Shown: positions 51,896-61,483, numbered from the stretch's first letter. The stretch is DNA of 64,000 bases from CAVSUZ01 sp963791885 (GCA_963791885.1 CAWBUL010000004.1:620001-684000), one strand, 5' to 3'. Notes: generated from the sequence alone by a model not told the origin. Translations and numbers: made by a program.

Positions 51896-52462
51896 GTGCG
51901 CAGTCCGCTGCCGATGACAGTCCGGGACTTCATGGCCTGGGATCCGGGGAATCATCAGCGCTACGAGCTGGTGGATGGGCTGCCGCGCGCCATGACGCCG
52001 ACCGCACTGACCCACGGGGTGCTGCAGAATGAGCTGGGCAGCCTTTTGGGGAATCATTTGCGCGAACACCGGCCGGGATGCCACGTGGCGGCGAACCCCG
52101 GGGTCACGCCGCCGGTGCTCTCGGCCCAGAATGTGCGCATTCCAGATCTGGGCGTGACGTGCACCCCGATCACCTCGGGCGAAGCGCTGATGCGCGAGCC
52201 GGTGCTGCTGGTCGAGATCCTCTCGCCCAGTAATTACAGCGAGACGTGGTCGAACGTGTGGACCTACTGTAGCATACCGTCGCTGCGGGAGGTCCTGGTC
52301 CTCCACAGCACCCGGATGCGCGCTGAAGTGCTGCGCCGGGGTGCAGACGGACAGTGGTCAGCCGAACCGGAGCAGATCACCCAGAGTGAGCTGATCCTGG
52401 ACAGCATCGGATTCCGGATCGATCTCGCTGCCGTGTATGCCGGGACGGACGTAACCGATTAG
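51896..52462 (+). CDS. Uma2-family (DUF820) putative PD-(D/E)XK nuclease
   Basis: 188 residues. Core: YELVDGLPRAMTP, then IPDLGVTCTP (Asp), PVLLVEILSPSNYSE (Glu) and SLREVLVLHSTRMRAEVLRR. This matches the restriction-endonuclease-like family, except that the family's Lys/Tyr helix (usually K..Y) reads NVWTYC here, so nuclease activity may be lost. GTG start at 51896 directly after the ClC stop. Common alone in cyanobacteria and other bacteria; role unknown. Confidence 0.8.
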   Translation: MRSPLPMTVRDFMAWDPGNHQRYELVDGLPRAMTPTALTHGVLQNELGSLLGNHLREHRPGCHVAANPGVTPPVLSAQNVRIPDLGVTCTPITSGEALMREPVLLVEILSPSNYSETWSNVWTYCSIPSLREVLVLHSTRMRAEVLRRGADGQWSAEPEQITQSELILDSIGFRIDLAAVYAGTDVTD

Positions 52463-53403
52463 GCGCGTTCGGCCGGGGTGACCGGCAGCGTCAGGAGCTG
52501 TGCCCGCCGGATCACGGTGATCGTTGTCTCCTGTCCGGCGCGCTCGCCCGTCAACTCGCGGTGCAGGTCGTCAGACCCCGCGATCGGCACACCGGCGAAC
52601 GCCGTGATGCGATCGCCGGCCTCCACCCCCGCCGTTGCGGCGGGACTGCCGGGTGCGACCTCCGTCACCAGAGCTGCCGTCGACTGTGCCAGCCCGAACT
52701 CGCGCCGGATGCGGGTCAGCAGCGGCACGGTCTGCGCCGCGATCCCGAGATGGCTGCGTCGGACCCTGCCATCCCGCATCAGCCGCATGGCGACGTCCAG
52801 CGCCGTATCAATGCCGATCGCGAAGCAGATGCCCTGCGCGGGCAGGATGGTCGCCGTATTGATGCCGATGACGCGGCCGCTGCCCGACACCAGTGGGCCG
52901 CCGGAGTTACCCGGATTGAGCGGCGCGTCGGTCTGGATGACGCTGTCGATCAGCCGGCCGGACCGGCCCCGTAGGCTGCGGCCCAGCGCACTGACGATGC
53001 CGGCTGTGAGCGTGCACTGAAAGCCCAGCGGGTTACCGATGGCGAGCGCCAGCTCACCCACCCGCAGGCTCGCCGACCGGCCAAGTTCGGCATGCGGCAG
53101 GCCGTTGCCGCCGAGCCGCAACAGCGCAATGTCGGTATCCGGGTCGTCGCCGACGAGCGTAGCGGGAAGGTCCCGGCCGTCGGGCAGAGATGCGCGGATC
53201 TGCTCGGCGCCCGAGACCACGTGGCTGTTGGTCAGCGCGTAGCCGTCCGGGGTGAAAACAACGCCGGAACCTTGACCTCCCTGCCCACCCTTCTGGGCAC
53301 GGATATGCAGAACCGCGGGTGCGACCTGCTCGAACGCATGAGTTACGCGTTCGGAGTAGGGATCGAGGGTGGCTTCGATGAAGCCTGTCTGGTCGAGGGG
53401 CAT
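52459..53403 (-). CDS. HtrA/DegP-like S1C serine protease, cytoplasmic form
   Basis: 314 residues. Trypsin-like domain with catalytic His in YALTNSHVVSGA, Asp in DPDTDIALLRL and Ser in PLNPGNSGGPLVS, then one PDZ (GDRITAFAGVPIAGSDDL). No signal peptide or membrane anchor: start MPLDQTGFIEAT. Ends opposite the Uma2 stop. Divergent from a catalytically dead homologue and a LuxR-type gene, suggesting a group. Confidence 0.85.
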   Translation of the reverse strand: MPLDQTGFIEATLDPYSERVTHAFEQVAPAVLHIRAQKGGQGGQGSGVVFTPDGYALTNSHVVSGAEQIRASLPDGRDLPATLVGDDPDTDIALLRLGGNGLPHAELGRSASLRVGELALAIGNPLGFQCTLTAGIVSALGRSLRGRSGRLIDSVIQTDAPLNPGNSGGPLVSGSGRVIGINTATILPAQGICFAIGIDTALDVAMRLMRDGRVRRSHLGIAAQTVPLLTRIRREFGLAQSTAALVTEVAPGSPAATAGVEAGDRITAFAGVPIAGSDDLHRELTGERAGQETTITVIRRAQLLTLPVTPAERA

Positions 53404-53535
53404 TGCGCGGCAAATATGGGAAGCCGGCACGTGTGGCGGGGGCCCGGCCGATTGGGGAGTGGTCGCCGGCCCCGGTCATTCGCCCGATGGTGGCGGCGCC
53501 AGGAGCCTCGCATGTTGAGCGCCGGCGGATGAGAG

Positions 53536-53649
53536 CGAGATCGCGCGAGGCGGATCCGTCGGAGCGCGTGAATCTCGCTCTCGAACAAAGGTCGAGATCG
53601 CGCGAGGCGGATGCGTCAGAGCGCGTGAATCTCGCCCTCGAACAAAGCT
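53536..53649. repeat. 57-bp tandem repeat, two copies
   Basis: 53536-53592 and 53593-53649 are near-identical (CGAGATCGCGCGAGGCGGAT... each), differing at about five bases. Each copy carries GAGATCGCG and CTCG segments that can form stems. It lies between the divergent HtrA genes, in the region expected to hold their promoters. Confidence 0.8.
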
Positions 53650-53662
53650 GTGGAGGCTGGAG

Positions 53663-54527
53663 ATGGACGATTTTGCGAGCGTGGTAACCGGAGCGGCCGG
53701 TCTGGTGGCCGGTGTACGGACCGCTGAGGGCCGGGCGCTGTCCGGCATGGTGTGGCAGGACGGGGTGGTAGTGGTCTCGGAGCAGGGTTTGAAAGACTCC
53801 GAATCCTATCGCGTGTTTTTGCCGGGGGGCGGCGAAGCGGCGGCGACCCTGGTCGGACGGGACAAGGGCACGAACGTGGCTGTGCTTCGGGCCAAGGGCG
53901 CACGCGGGAGCATGATCGAGCGGGCGGAGGCGGCAGTCGGCGGGTTCGCCGTGGCGCTGGGCAGCGACGGCGCAGGCGGCGTGACGGCTCGGCTGGGGGT
54001 GGTGCACCGGGTCGGGCCGGAGTGGCACAGCATGGGAGGCGGTCGGATCGACCGGCTGATCGTGCTGGATGCCCGTGTCGCCTGGCACGAGGAAGGTGGC
54101 CCGGGTACTCGACAGTGCGGGGCACGTGCTCGGGATTTCGACACTCGGGCCGCGGCGTCGGGTGCTGGTGATTCCGACGGATACGGTGGAACGCTCGGTC
54201 GAGGCACTGCTGCGGGATGGCCACGTGGCGCGCGGATGGCTCGGCGTGGCGCTGCAGCCCGTGGGATTACCGGATGCGGCCCGGTCGGCCGCCGGGAGTG
54301 ATGGCGGTCTCATCGTTGTAGGACTGTCGTCGGGTGGCCCGGCGGAGCAGGCCGGCGTGCTGCTGGGGGATGTGGTGCTGTCGGTGGACGGGGCGGCGAT
54401 GCGGAGTCCGCGGGACCTCGGGCGCCACGTGACATCGCGGGGAGTTGGTGCGGCCTGCGGTGTGAGGGTGCTGCGGGCAGGCGCGGTCCAGGAAGTCCCG
54501 GTGACGGTGGGCGCTCGCCCCGCTTGA
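53663..54527 (+). pseudogene. HtrA-like protein with lost catalytic residues, frameshifted
   Basis: The first frame (from ATG 53663) gives an S1C-like N-lobe. At CCGGGTACTC (54101-54110) one extra G breaks it; the next frame continues VLDSAGHVLGIST, then DGHVARGWLGVALQPVGLP and a PDZ domain, ending at 54527. Where active HtrA has NSHVV, this protein has VVSEQGL (no His), and the NSGGP region reads HEEGGP (Ser to Glu). It is therefore a pseudo-protease even if the base is a sequencing error. Full length about 288 residues. Possibly a partner or regulator of the HtrA divergently encoded. Confidence 0.75.
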
Positions 54528-54540
54528 TGCGCATGTCCTG

Positions 54541-55044
54541 ATGCGTGTGCGGGTCGACGCCTCGGATGTGGAACGGGCGGCAGCGCTCGCAAAACTCGTG
54601 CGGGACGCGGGGCACGAGGTCGTGCTGGATGCTCCGGATGTGGTGCTGGCGAATGCCGCCTCGGCCCCTGTGACGGCCGGGGTTCCGGTCATCATGCTCG
54701 GCGCATCCGATGAAGGCGCCGCCGCAGTTGTGCCGGAGGGCGTTAGCCCAGCGGTGCTCGATGCGGTGCTGCGGGTGGTGACGGAGGGGCTGATCGTGCG
54801 GCCGGCAGGCGAGCCGGGCGGTTTTGCGAGTGCGGAGGAGGCCTCGTCGGTTTTGACGGCGCGCGAGGCGGAGGTGCTGGCGGCGGTGGGCGCGGGACTG
54901 AGCAACAAGGAGGTGGCACGGCGGCTGGGCATCTCGGCGCACACGGTGAAGTTTCACCTGGAACAGGCGTTCCGGAAGCTGGGTGCGGGCAGCCGGGCGG
55001 AGGCCGTCGCGAAGGGATTACGGCGTGGAGTAATCGAGGTGTGA
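54541..55044 (+). CDS. LuxR/NarL-type regulator with degenerate receiver
   Basis: 167 residues. C-terminal HTH: SVLTAREAEVLAAVGAGLSNKEVARRLGI, then HTVKFHLEQAFRKLGAGSRAEAV. The N-terminal ~95 residues resemble a receiver fold but the phospho-acceptor Asp and the acidic pair are not evident (DAPDVVLANAAS). Follows the HtrA-like gene by 14 bp and probably controls it. Signal unknown. Confidence 0.82.
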   Translation: MRVRVDASDVERAAALAKLVRDAGHEVVLDAPDVVLANAASAPVTAGVPVIMLGASDEGAAAVVPEGVSPAVLDAVLRVVTEGLIVRPAGEPGGFASAEEASSVLTAREAEVLAAVGAGLSNKEVARRLGISAHTVKFHLEQAFRKLGAGSRAEAVAKGLRRGVIEV

Positions 55045-55067
55045 GGATTCCGCTCTTACGTCTGGTA

Positions 55068-56620
55068 TCAAACCGCCATCGCCTCGATAAGCCCACCCAT
55101 ATTCGGTAATCGGTCAATCTGCCAGGCCAGCGCGACAACCTTTTGCGCGCGTTCCGCCCCCATACGCGGTGTCATCAACTCCAGCGCCTTCTGTTCGACC
55201 TGATCATGCGACAGCGGTCGCGTCGGAAAGCCGAGCACGTACTCGACGAATGTGCTCCGCGTTGTTCCATCACTCAGCGTAACAGTCACGCGGCTTGATT
55301 CCACGCGGGGAACGCGCACTTGGCTTGGGTCCGGCACCATCTCGATCTGCGCCATCAGTTTCCTGATCGCCGGATCATCCATCCGCGCGCGCGACTGCAG
55401 CGCATCGAAATCGAGTTTGCCGTCAGTAAGGATAAGCGCGCACATGTAAAGCAGATTGAGCGCGGGGACCTCCGCATGTGCGAACGCATCGACGTCCATA
55501 TCCGGCATCTGTATCAGCACATGTGTTATGCGAGACCGATCGACAGTGGCGACGATGTCGAGCAATCCTTCCACGCCTGCCTGAGTGGGTCCGCCGGCCG
55601 CGTAGCGCTTGTACGCGACGAGCGGCAACTCGAACCGCACGCCCAGTTGCTCAATCAGATAAGCGCGGTCGAGGTCAGAATCCGGCCCGCGGAACGTACC
55701 GCTGTCCAGCCAGCCGCCGCGGCGGTCTAGATTGTCGCGCACGCCGGTGAAGCCTGAAGCGGCCATCTGCGCCATGTGAATGCCGTTGCGGGCCCCGGCG
55801 CCCGCAAAGACGAAAGCCTTCTCGATGTGATCAGTATCGAGCAGCCATTGCCACGAACCGCTCGCTTGTTCGCTGCAATATGTGAGCAGGGAAGGCACTT
55901 GGGATGCGGGCAGGCCGAGCATCACGGCCGCGGCAGTGGCGCTCCCGAACAGGGAACCGATGCAGTGATTGGCGATGCCGGCACGGCGCAGGTTCCGTAG
56001 CCCAAGCGCTTTGGGCAAACGGCAGCCGATTTCGTATCCGGCGATCACCGCAGCAAGCACGCGCTTGCCTGAGGCACCATGCTCCTCGGCAAGCGCGAGG
56101 CTGGTGCTCACGATGGAAGGGCCGGGCTGCACGAAGGCAGACGGGCTGAAGTCGTTGATTTCGGCACTGTGCCCCGCCATGGCGCCTGCGAAGGCCGCTT
56201 CGGATGTAATGGCTCGTAGGCGCGTGCCGAGGATCGTAGCGCCCTGTCCGTCCGCCGCCGCCGCATGGCTCAGCGCATAATTCCTGCTCAACACCGCTGG
56301 CGGTAACGGCTGGCAGGCAATGATCGACGCGAGCGTGTCGAGGATGTGCCGGCGCGCGAGTTCGGCGATGTCGTCCGGCCAGGAAGCCGTCGCGGCTCCC
56401 CCGATGAAGGCACTCAAGGCCGGCGTGACATTCGGCTGCAGCGTATCGTCGCCTGGAGCGTGAACGCCGGAATCTCCCCCGGCCTGCGGCCCGTGGGGGT
56501 GCTGACACCCTGCGCAGCATGTGATCTTGCAGTAAGCGCGAGACCTGAGGCGATCAGCGCCGCAGCGCCAATCGCCTGCCGACGCCCGGTAGGGGACGAC
56601 TTATCGCTTTGCATGGGCAT
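55068..56620 (-). pseudogene. MmgE/PrpD-family protein with Tat signal, frameshifted near the N-terminus
   Basis: Body 55068-56417: MmgE/PrpD dehydratase-like fold (FAGAMAGHSAEINDFSPSAF, AGIANHCIGSLFGSATAAAV, AAGGPTQAGVEGLLDI). Upstream in another frame, from ATG 56620, is a twin-arginine signal (TGRRQAIGAAALIASGLALTARSHAA). Between about 56470 and 56510 (runs of C and G) one base breaks the join; the body frame there reads QAGGDSGVHAPGDDTLQPNV. Family members dehydrate 2-methylcitrate or similar; a Tat-exported version is unusual. If the indel is an error, the true protein is about 517 residues. Confidence 0.75.
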
Positions 56621-56659
56621 CCTCCCCCCGATCGCGCGGCTTGAACTTCGCTGGAGAGG

Positions 56660-57547
56660 CTACGCCTGCTTCAGCTCGATCAGGCTGCGGCGGATCTTGC
56701 GGCCACGCTGTACCATGTCCTCGATATAATCCGCATCGCCCCAGCGAACCGCACGTGCCATCGCCTGCGCGTCCTCCAGGAAGCGCGCCAGCATCTCCAG
56801 CAGCGCTTCCCGGTTGTTGAGAAAAATATCCCGCCACATCACCGGGTCGGACGCTGCGATACGGGTGAAATCCCGAAATCCGGACGCAGCGAACCGCAAC
56901 ACCTCCGACCGGCTTTCATCCGCCAGATCGTCCGCCGTCCCGCAGATGGTGAACGCAAGCAGGTGCGGCAGGTGCGAGACGATCGCCAGCACCTTGTCAT
57001 GATGCGACGGTTCCACCTGTTCCACCTCGGACCCGCAGCGCCGCCACAGCTCAGAGATGGTTTCAATCGCATCTTCATCCGTGCCGGGTGGCGGCACGAT
57101 CAGCGTGTAGCGGCCCTGGAACAGGGTGATGAAGCCGGAATCGGGACCGGAATACTCGGTGCCGGCCAGCGGATGAGCCGGCACGAAATGCACCCCCGCC
57201 GGCACCAGGGGACCGATATCGCGAATCACCGACTGCTTGGTCGAACCGACATCCGTCAGAATGGCGCCCGCCTGCAAATGCGGCGCAATCCGCACGGCCA
57301 AATCGGCAAACGCCCCCACCGGCGCGCACAGCATGACGCAATCCGCGCCCTCGACCGCGCGCGCCGGATCGAGTTCCACGCGGTCCGCGATATCCAGCTC
57401 CTGCACACGACGCAGCGTGGACTCGGTCCGCGCACACGCGACCACCTCGCGCGCGATATCTCCCCGCTCGCGCGCGATACGCGCGACCGAACTGCCGATC
57501 AGCCCGATACCGATCAGCGTCAGCCGGTCGAAGAGTGGTTTACCCAT
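56660..57547 (-). CDS. tyrA: prephenate/arogenate dehydrogenase TyrA
   Basis: 295 residues. Oxidatively decarboxylates prephenate or arogenate in tyrosine synthesis. N-terminal NAD motif LTLIGIGLIGSSVARIAR, then CAPVGAFADLAVRIAPHL and TDVGSTKQSVIRDIGP with AHPLAGTEYSGPD. The C-terminal helical dimer region follows. Start ATG 57547 overlaps the hisC stop by eight bases; an ATG at 57580 is further upstream within hisC. Last gene of CM-hisC-tyrA. Confidence 0.9.
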   Translation of the reverse strand: MGKPLFDRLTLIGIGLIGSSVARIARERGDIAREVVACARTESTLRRVQELDIADRVELDPARAVEGADCVMLCAPVGAFADLAVRIAPHLQAGAILTDVGSTKQSVIRDIGPLVPAGVHFVPAHPLAGTEYSGPDSGFITLFQGRYTLIVPPPGTDEDAIETISELWRRCGSEVEQVEPSHHDKVLAIVSHLPHLLAFTICGTADDLADESRSEVLRFAASGFRDFTRIAASDPVMWRDIFLNNREALLEMLARFLEDAQAMARAVRWGDADYIEDMVQRGRKIRRSLIELKQA

Positions 57548-58628
57548 TCGCTCCCGCCATGAAATCGCGCAGAGCGCCAATCACCTGCTCCACTTCGTCC
57601 GTCAGCCCGACGGTAATGCGCAGGCAGTGCGGCAGCGCATACGCGCCGACCTTGCGCACGATAATGCCGCGGGCGCGCAGCGCCTCATCGGCCGCATCGG
57701 CGCGGTCCTTCGTGCCGAAATCCGCCAGCACGAAATTACCCTCGCTGGGCCAGACCTTGATCCCTGCGTCCTCCAACCCACGCGTCAACACGGCGCGGTA
57801 TTCCAGGTTGTGCGTCCGGCCCTTCTCCACCCAGCCGGGTTCCGACAGCGCGGCAATCGCCGCCGCCTGGGACGCGAGCGAGACATTGAACGGCGCGCGC
57901 ACCCGGTTCAGCACGTCGATGATCGCCGGCGGCGCATAGGCCCAGCCGATGCGCATGCCGCCCAACCCAAAGATCTTGCTGAACGTCCGCGTCATGATGA
58001 CGTTGTCGGCCCCGTTCACCAGCCCGACAGGGTCGTAATCCGGCCGGTCCACATATTCCGCATAGGCGGAATCGAGCACCAGCAGCACCTCGGGCGGCAG
58101 CCCGGCGTGCAGGCGCTTCACCTCGTTCTGGCTGAGGAAGCTGCCCGTGGGATTGTTCGGGTTGGCCAGAAAGACCAGACGCGTCGCCGGTGAGATCGCC
58201 GCCAGCATGGCGTCGATATCCGTCGTCAGGCTGCGCTCCGGCGTCTTGATCACCTTGCTCCCGGCATAGATGCCGGCGATCTCGTAGATGGCGAAACCAT
58301 GCGCGGACATGATGATGTCGCGCCCGGCTCCGCCATAGGCCAGGCAAAGCTGGTAGATCAGGTCGTCGGACCCGGCCCCGCAGACGATCCGGGACGGATC
58401 GAGGCCGAACCGGGCGCCGATCGCCCGCCGCAGCTCGAGCGCGTCGCCGTCCGGATAGCGGTACATCTCCGCGGCTGCCCCCTGGGCCGCCGCCTGCGCG
58501 CATGGCGGCGTGCCGAACGCGCCCTCGTTCGATGACAGCTTGATGGTACGGTTGCGACCGGGAAGATGAGATTCCCCGCCCACATACGGGGAAATGCGCA
58601 GGACATCGGGGCGGGGCAGGGGGCTCAT
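57540..58628 (-). CDS. hisC: HisC-type aminotransferase (histidinol-phosphate or aromatic amino acid)
   Basis: 362 residues, fold type I. GAGSDDLIYQLCLAYGG, PNNPTGSFLSQNEVK, DSAYAEYVDRPDYD, PLP Lys in TRTFSKIFGLGGMRIGWAY, and LRITVGLTDEVEQVI at the end. Between chorismate mutase and TyrA, it most likely makes phenylalanine/tyrosine by transamination (aromatic or prephenate aminotransferase), though it may also serve histidine. ATG overlaps the upstream stop by four bases. Confidence 0.9.
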   Translation of the reverse strand: MSPLPRPDVLRISPYVGGESHLPGRNRTIKLSSNEGAFGTPPCAQAAAQGAAAEMYRYPDGDALELRRAIGARFGLDPSRIVCGAGSDDLIYQLCLAYGGAGRDIIMSAHGFAIYEIAGIYAGSKVIKTPERSLTTDIDAMLAAISPATRLVFLANPNNPTGSFLSQNEVKRLHAGLPPEVLLVLDSAYAEYVDRPDYDPVGLVNGADNVIMTRTFSKIFGLGGMRIGWAYAPPAIIDVLNRVRAPFNVSLASQAAAIAALSEPGWVEKGRTHNLEYRAVLTRGLEDAGIKVWPSEGNFVLADFGTKDRADAADEALRARGIIVRKVGAYALPHCLRITVGLTDEVEQVIGALRDFMAGANG

Positions 58629-59537
58629 GGGTTGGTTCCGATCGGCACCGCGTAGCCTCCGAGTACCACAGGCGCCCGCCCCGCCGCAGAAATTCGCCCA
58701 AGCCGCGGGTCCTGCTCCGAAACCAGGCCGCTGACTTCGATCAGCGCCACGGCCGGGGCGCCCGGATCACGCCGCAGGATGATGCCGCCGGGGTTGATAT
58801 CTGCGGCGGTGAGGAAGCTCGCCAGCCGCGCGCGGCTCGTCTCGGGGTCCAGTTCCAGCCCGAGCAAAGTCCGGTCGTCTCCGGATGGGTCGGGGGCGAT
58901 CGCGGCGGCGACGAGGGCCTGCACCGCGGGCGCTCCTTCCGCCCGAGGGCGGTAGAAGGGCAGGCGAGCGATGACATGGATGCGCGGCTCGTCCTTCTGC
59001 AGCAGGGCGGTCCACCAAGCCTCGGACACGAGATTCGGTATCGGACGGCAGCGGCAGCACGGCCACGGGGGCACGGCCGGCACTCACCTCGGCGATGGCC
59101 TGGGCCGGGCTGCGATGGCTGGTCAGCGGCGTCAGCGCGCCGAAATGCTCGCGCGCAAGCTGGGTGAAAGCACGAGCCGGATCGGTGTCGCAGACGGCGA
59201 TGGCAAAGCGGCCCTGCATGCCGGTCGTGGCGGCGAGCAGTTCGCGCCAGATGCGGATGATCCCTTGCGGCGGCAGGGCGCCGTGATGGCGCGCCAGCAG
59301 CCGGCGCAAGATCGCAGCCTCCCGCCCGGGCCGTAGAGCGACGACGCCCGTGGGTTTGGTCGCGGCGACGCGCTGGACGACTTCAGCGCGGCGGATCAGC
59401 AAATCGTGGATGGAGTCGTCGAGCTGGTCGAGTTCGGCGCGCAGAGATGTGAGATCAGCGTTCGGCGTGTCCCCCGGCGGGGGCCATCGGTCGGGCGTGG
59501 GCGGGTCATCCCGCAGGGTTTGCGCGGCACTGTCCAT
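58625..59537 (-). pseudogene. chorismate mutase fusion protein, frameshifted
   Basis: N-terminal AroQ-type mutase: LTSLRAELDQLDDSIHDLLIRRAEVV, then ALRPGREAAILRRLLARH with RIWRELLAAT. It is followed by a domain seen in Acetobacteraceae CM proteins (RFAIAVCDTDPARAFTQLA, APVAVLPLPSD). At about 59030 the frame is lost. In the other frame NLVSEAWWTALLQKDEPRIHV continues and ends QDPRLGRISAAG...at 58625. One base indel explains it. Overlaps hisC start (ATGA). Chorismate to prephenate is the mutase step; an ACT-like or sensing function for the C-terminal half is unproven. Confidence 0.78.
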
Positions 59538-59651
59538 AGGAGGCAGATGACCCTAATCGCAGGAAACGGGCCGCACAGATAGCGGAAGCGGGCAGGGCTG
59601 CAAACCCGGACGTTGCGACAACAAGTTAGGGTCTGCATATCTGCGGATGTC

Positions 59652-60803
59652 ATGGATCAAACTGCGCTACTGACAGCCGTGCCGCACTCGCACCTGACGT
59701 TTGCCGAGGGTATGCGGCTGGACTGCGGCGTGCATCTCGCCCCCATGACCGTGGCCTATCGCACCTACGGCGCGCTCAACGCTGACCGGAGCAACGCGGT
59801 GCTGATCTGCCATGCGCTGACCGGCGATCAATACGTGGCGGAGACGCATCCCCTGACCGGCAAGCCGGGCTGGTGGGAGATGATGGTCGGTCCCGGCAAG
59901 CCGATCGATACCAACCGGTTCTTCGTCGTCTGTCCCAATGTGCTGGGCGGCTGCATGGGATCGACCGGCCCGCGCAGTCCACGCGAAGACCGCGGCGACC
60001 CCTGGGGCACCGATTTCCCGCCGATCACCATCGGCGACATGGTGCGGGCGCAGAAAATGCTGATCGATCACCTGGGCATTGAGCGCCTGTTCGCCGTGAT
60101 GGGCGGCTCGATGGGCGGGATGCAGGTGCTGCAATGGGCGGCTTCCTATCCGGATGCCGTGTTCGCGGCTCTCCCGATCGCCTGCGCGGCCTATCATTCG
60201 GCGCAGAACATCGCTTTCCATGAGGTCGGCCGGCAGGCGATCTTCGCCGATCCGGACTGGGCCGGCGGCCGGTATTGGGAGAGCGGCCGGGTGCCGGCCC
60301 GCGGCCTCGCCGTGGCCCGCATGTGTGCGCACATCACCTATCTGTCCGAACAGGCGCTGACGCGGAAGTTCGGGCGGCGGCTGCAGAGCGCACCCAAGGG
60401 AGCCGACGAGGCGATCAGCCTGTTCGGCGGCATGTTCGAGGTCGAAAGTTATCTGCACCACCAGGGCAGCACCTTCGTGAACCGGTTCGACGCCAACGCC
60501 TACCTCACGATCACGCGGGCCATGGATTACTTCGATCTGGCGTCCGATCACGGCGGCGACCTGGCGAACGCGTTCCGCGGCACAAAGACGCGGTTTCTGC
60601 TGGCTTCGTTCAACTCCGACTGGCTGTTCCCGACGCGGGAAAGCCGCTCCATCGCACGTGCCCTGAATCGCGCCGGTGCCAATGTCAGCTTCGTCGAAAT
60701 CCCCTCCGACAAAGGCCACGATGCCTTCCTGCTCGACGAACCCGATTTCCACCGGACGGTTTCGGGGTTCCTGGCTGGCTGCGCCGCCCACGCGGGTCTG
60801 TAG
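59652..60803 (+). CDS. metX: homoserine O-acetyltransferase MetX
   Basis: 383 residues, alpha/beta hydrolase fold. ICHALTGDQYVAETHPLTGKPG, NVLGGCMGSTGPRSP and nucleophile AVMGGSMGGMQVLQW (Ser), then Asp/His in SDWLFPT and SDKGHDAFLLDEP. Acetylates or succinylates homoserine in methionine synthesis. ATG 59652 (MDQTALLTAV) is chosen; 59613 would add 13 foreign residues. No recognisable SAM riboswitch was found in the leader. metW follows 3 bp later. Confidence 0.92.
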   Translation: MDQTALLTAVPHSHLTFAEGMRLDCGVHLAPMTVAYRTYGALNADRSNAVLICHALTGDQYVAETHPLTGKPGWWEMMVGPGKPIDTNRFFVVCPNVLGGCMGSTGPRSPREDRGDPWGTDFPPITIGDMVRAQKMLIDHLGIERLFAVMGGSMGGMQVLQWAASYPDAVFAALPIACAAYHSAQNIAFHEVGRQAIFADPDWAGGRYWESGRVPARGLAVARMCAHITYLSEQALTRKFGRRLQSAPKGADEAISLFGGMFEVESYLHHQGSTFVNRFDANAYLTITRAMDYFDLASDHGGDLANAFRGTKTRFLLASFNSDWLFPTRESRSIARALNRAGANVSFVEIPSDKGHDAFLLDEPDFHRTVSGFLAGCAAHAGL

Positions 60804-60806
60804 CGG

Positions 60807-61469
60807 ATGCAGGATAGCGTTCGCTTCGTCGCGAAGAACATGCGGGTCGATCTGCGGCTGATCGCCGAGATGATCGCTCCCGGCTCGCGCGTTCTCGATA
60901 TCGGCAGCGGCGACGGCTCGTTGATCGAGGAGCTGTTCACCACCAAAGGCTGCGACGCGCGCGGCATCGAAATCGACATGGCGCTGGTGACCCGCGCCGT
61001 CGCGCACGGATTGCCGGTGATGCACGGCGATGCCGATGAGGACCTGCAACACTACCCCGACGGCGCGTTCGATTACGTCGTGCTGTCCCGCACGCTGCAG
61101 GCCGTGGAAAGGCCGCGGGAGGTGCTACGCCAGATGCTGCGGATCGGAACACGCGCGGTGGTAAGCTTTCCGAATTTCGGACATTGGCTGGTCCGCTGGC
61201 AGTTGCTGTCCAAAGGCCGCATGCCGATGACGGCAACCTGGGACCGGATGTGGTACGAGACGCCGAACATCCATCCATGCACCATCCGCGACTTTTTTGA
61301 CCTCTGCGCTGCTGAGGGCTACGTGGTGGAACAGTGGCTTGCCGCCGATGAGGCTGGCCAGCGTCTGCCCTGGCGGCGGTTTCCCCTGCTGGCGAACCTG
61401 TTCGGAGAGCAGGGGTTGTTTCTGCTGCGGCGGGGATGGATAAAGGACTCGCATGTGCCGCACATGTAA
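60807..61469 (+). CDS. metW: MetW-family methyltransferase-like protein
   Basis: 220 residues. VLDIGSGDGSLIEELF (SAM motif I), GIEIDMALVTRAVAHGLPVMHGDADEDL, YPDGAFDYVVLSRTLQAVERPREVL, and FPNFGHWLVRWQLLSKGRMPMT and WYETPNIHPCTIRDFFDL typical of MetW. Always paired with MetX in alphaproteobacteria; it activates or supports MetX. 3 bp gap; ATG start. Confidence 0.92.
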   Translation: MQDSVRFVAKNMRVDLRLIAEMIAPGSRVLDIGSGDGSLIEELFTTKGCDARGIEIDMALVTRAVAHGLPVMHGDADEDLQHYPDGAFDYVVLSRTLQAVERPREVLRQMLRIGTRAVVSFPNFGHWLVRWQLLSKGRMPMTATWDRMWYETPNIHPCTIRDFFDLCAAEGYVVEQWLAADEAGQRLPWRRFPLLANLFGEQGLFLLRRGWIKDSHVPHM

Positions 61470-61483
61470 TTAGGTTGTGCACA
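61452..61483. promoter_or_regulatory. inverted repeats upstream of toxin-antitoxin pair
   Basis: CATGTG-CCG-CACATG (61452-61466) and the palindrome TGTGCACA (61476-61483) lie immediately before the antitoxin ATG and over the metW stop. They share GTGCACAT-like words. Antitoxin-toxin complexes of the FitAB/VapBC type usually bind such dyads. Confidence 0.55.

Noticed and set aside
53054..54592. 512-residue minus-strand frame over the HtrA promoter region
   Set aside because: It is antisense to two genes and contains only Pro/Arg/Ser-rich low-complexity sequence and translations of the 57-bp repeat.
59540..59651. Possible SAM riboswitch before metX
   Set aside because: No SAM-II core or other riboswitch pairing could be found by eye in the 112-base leader.
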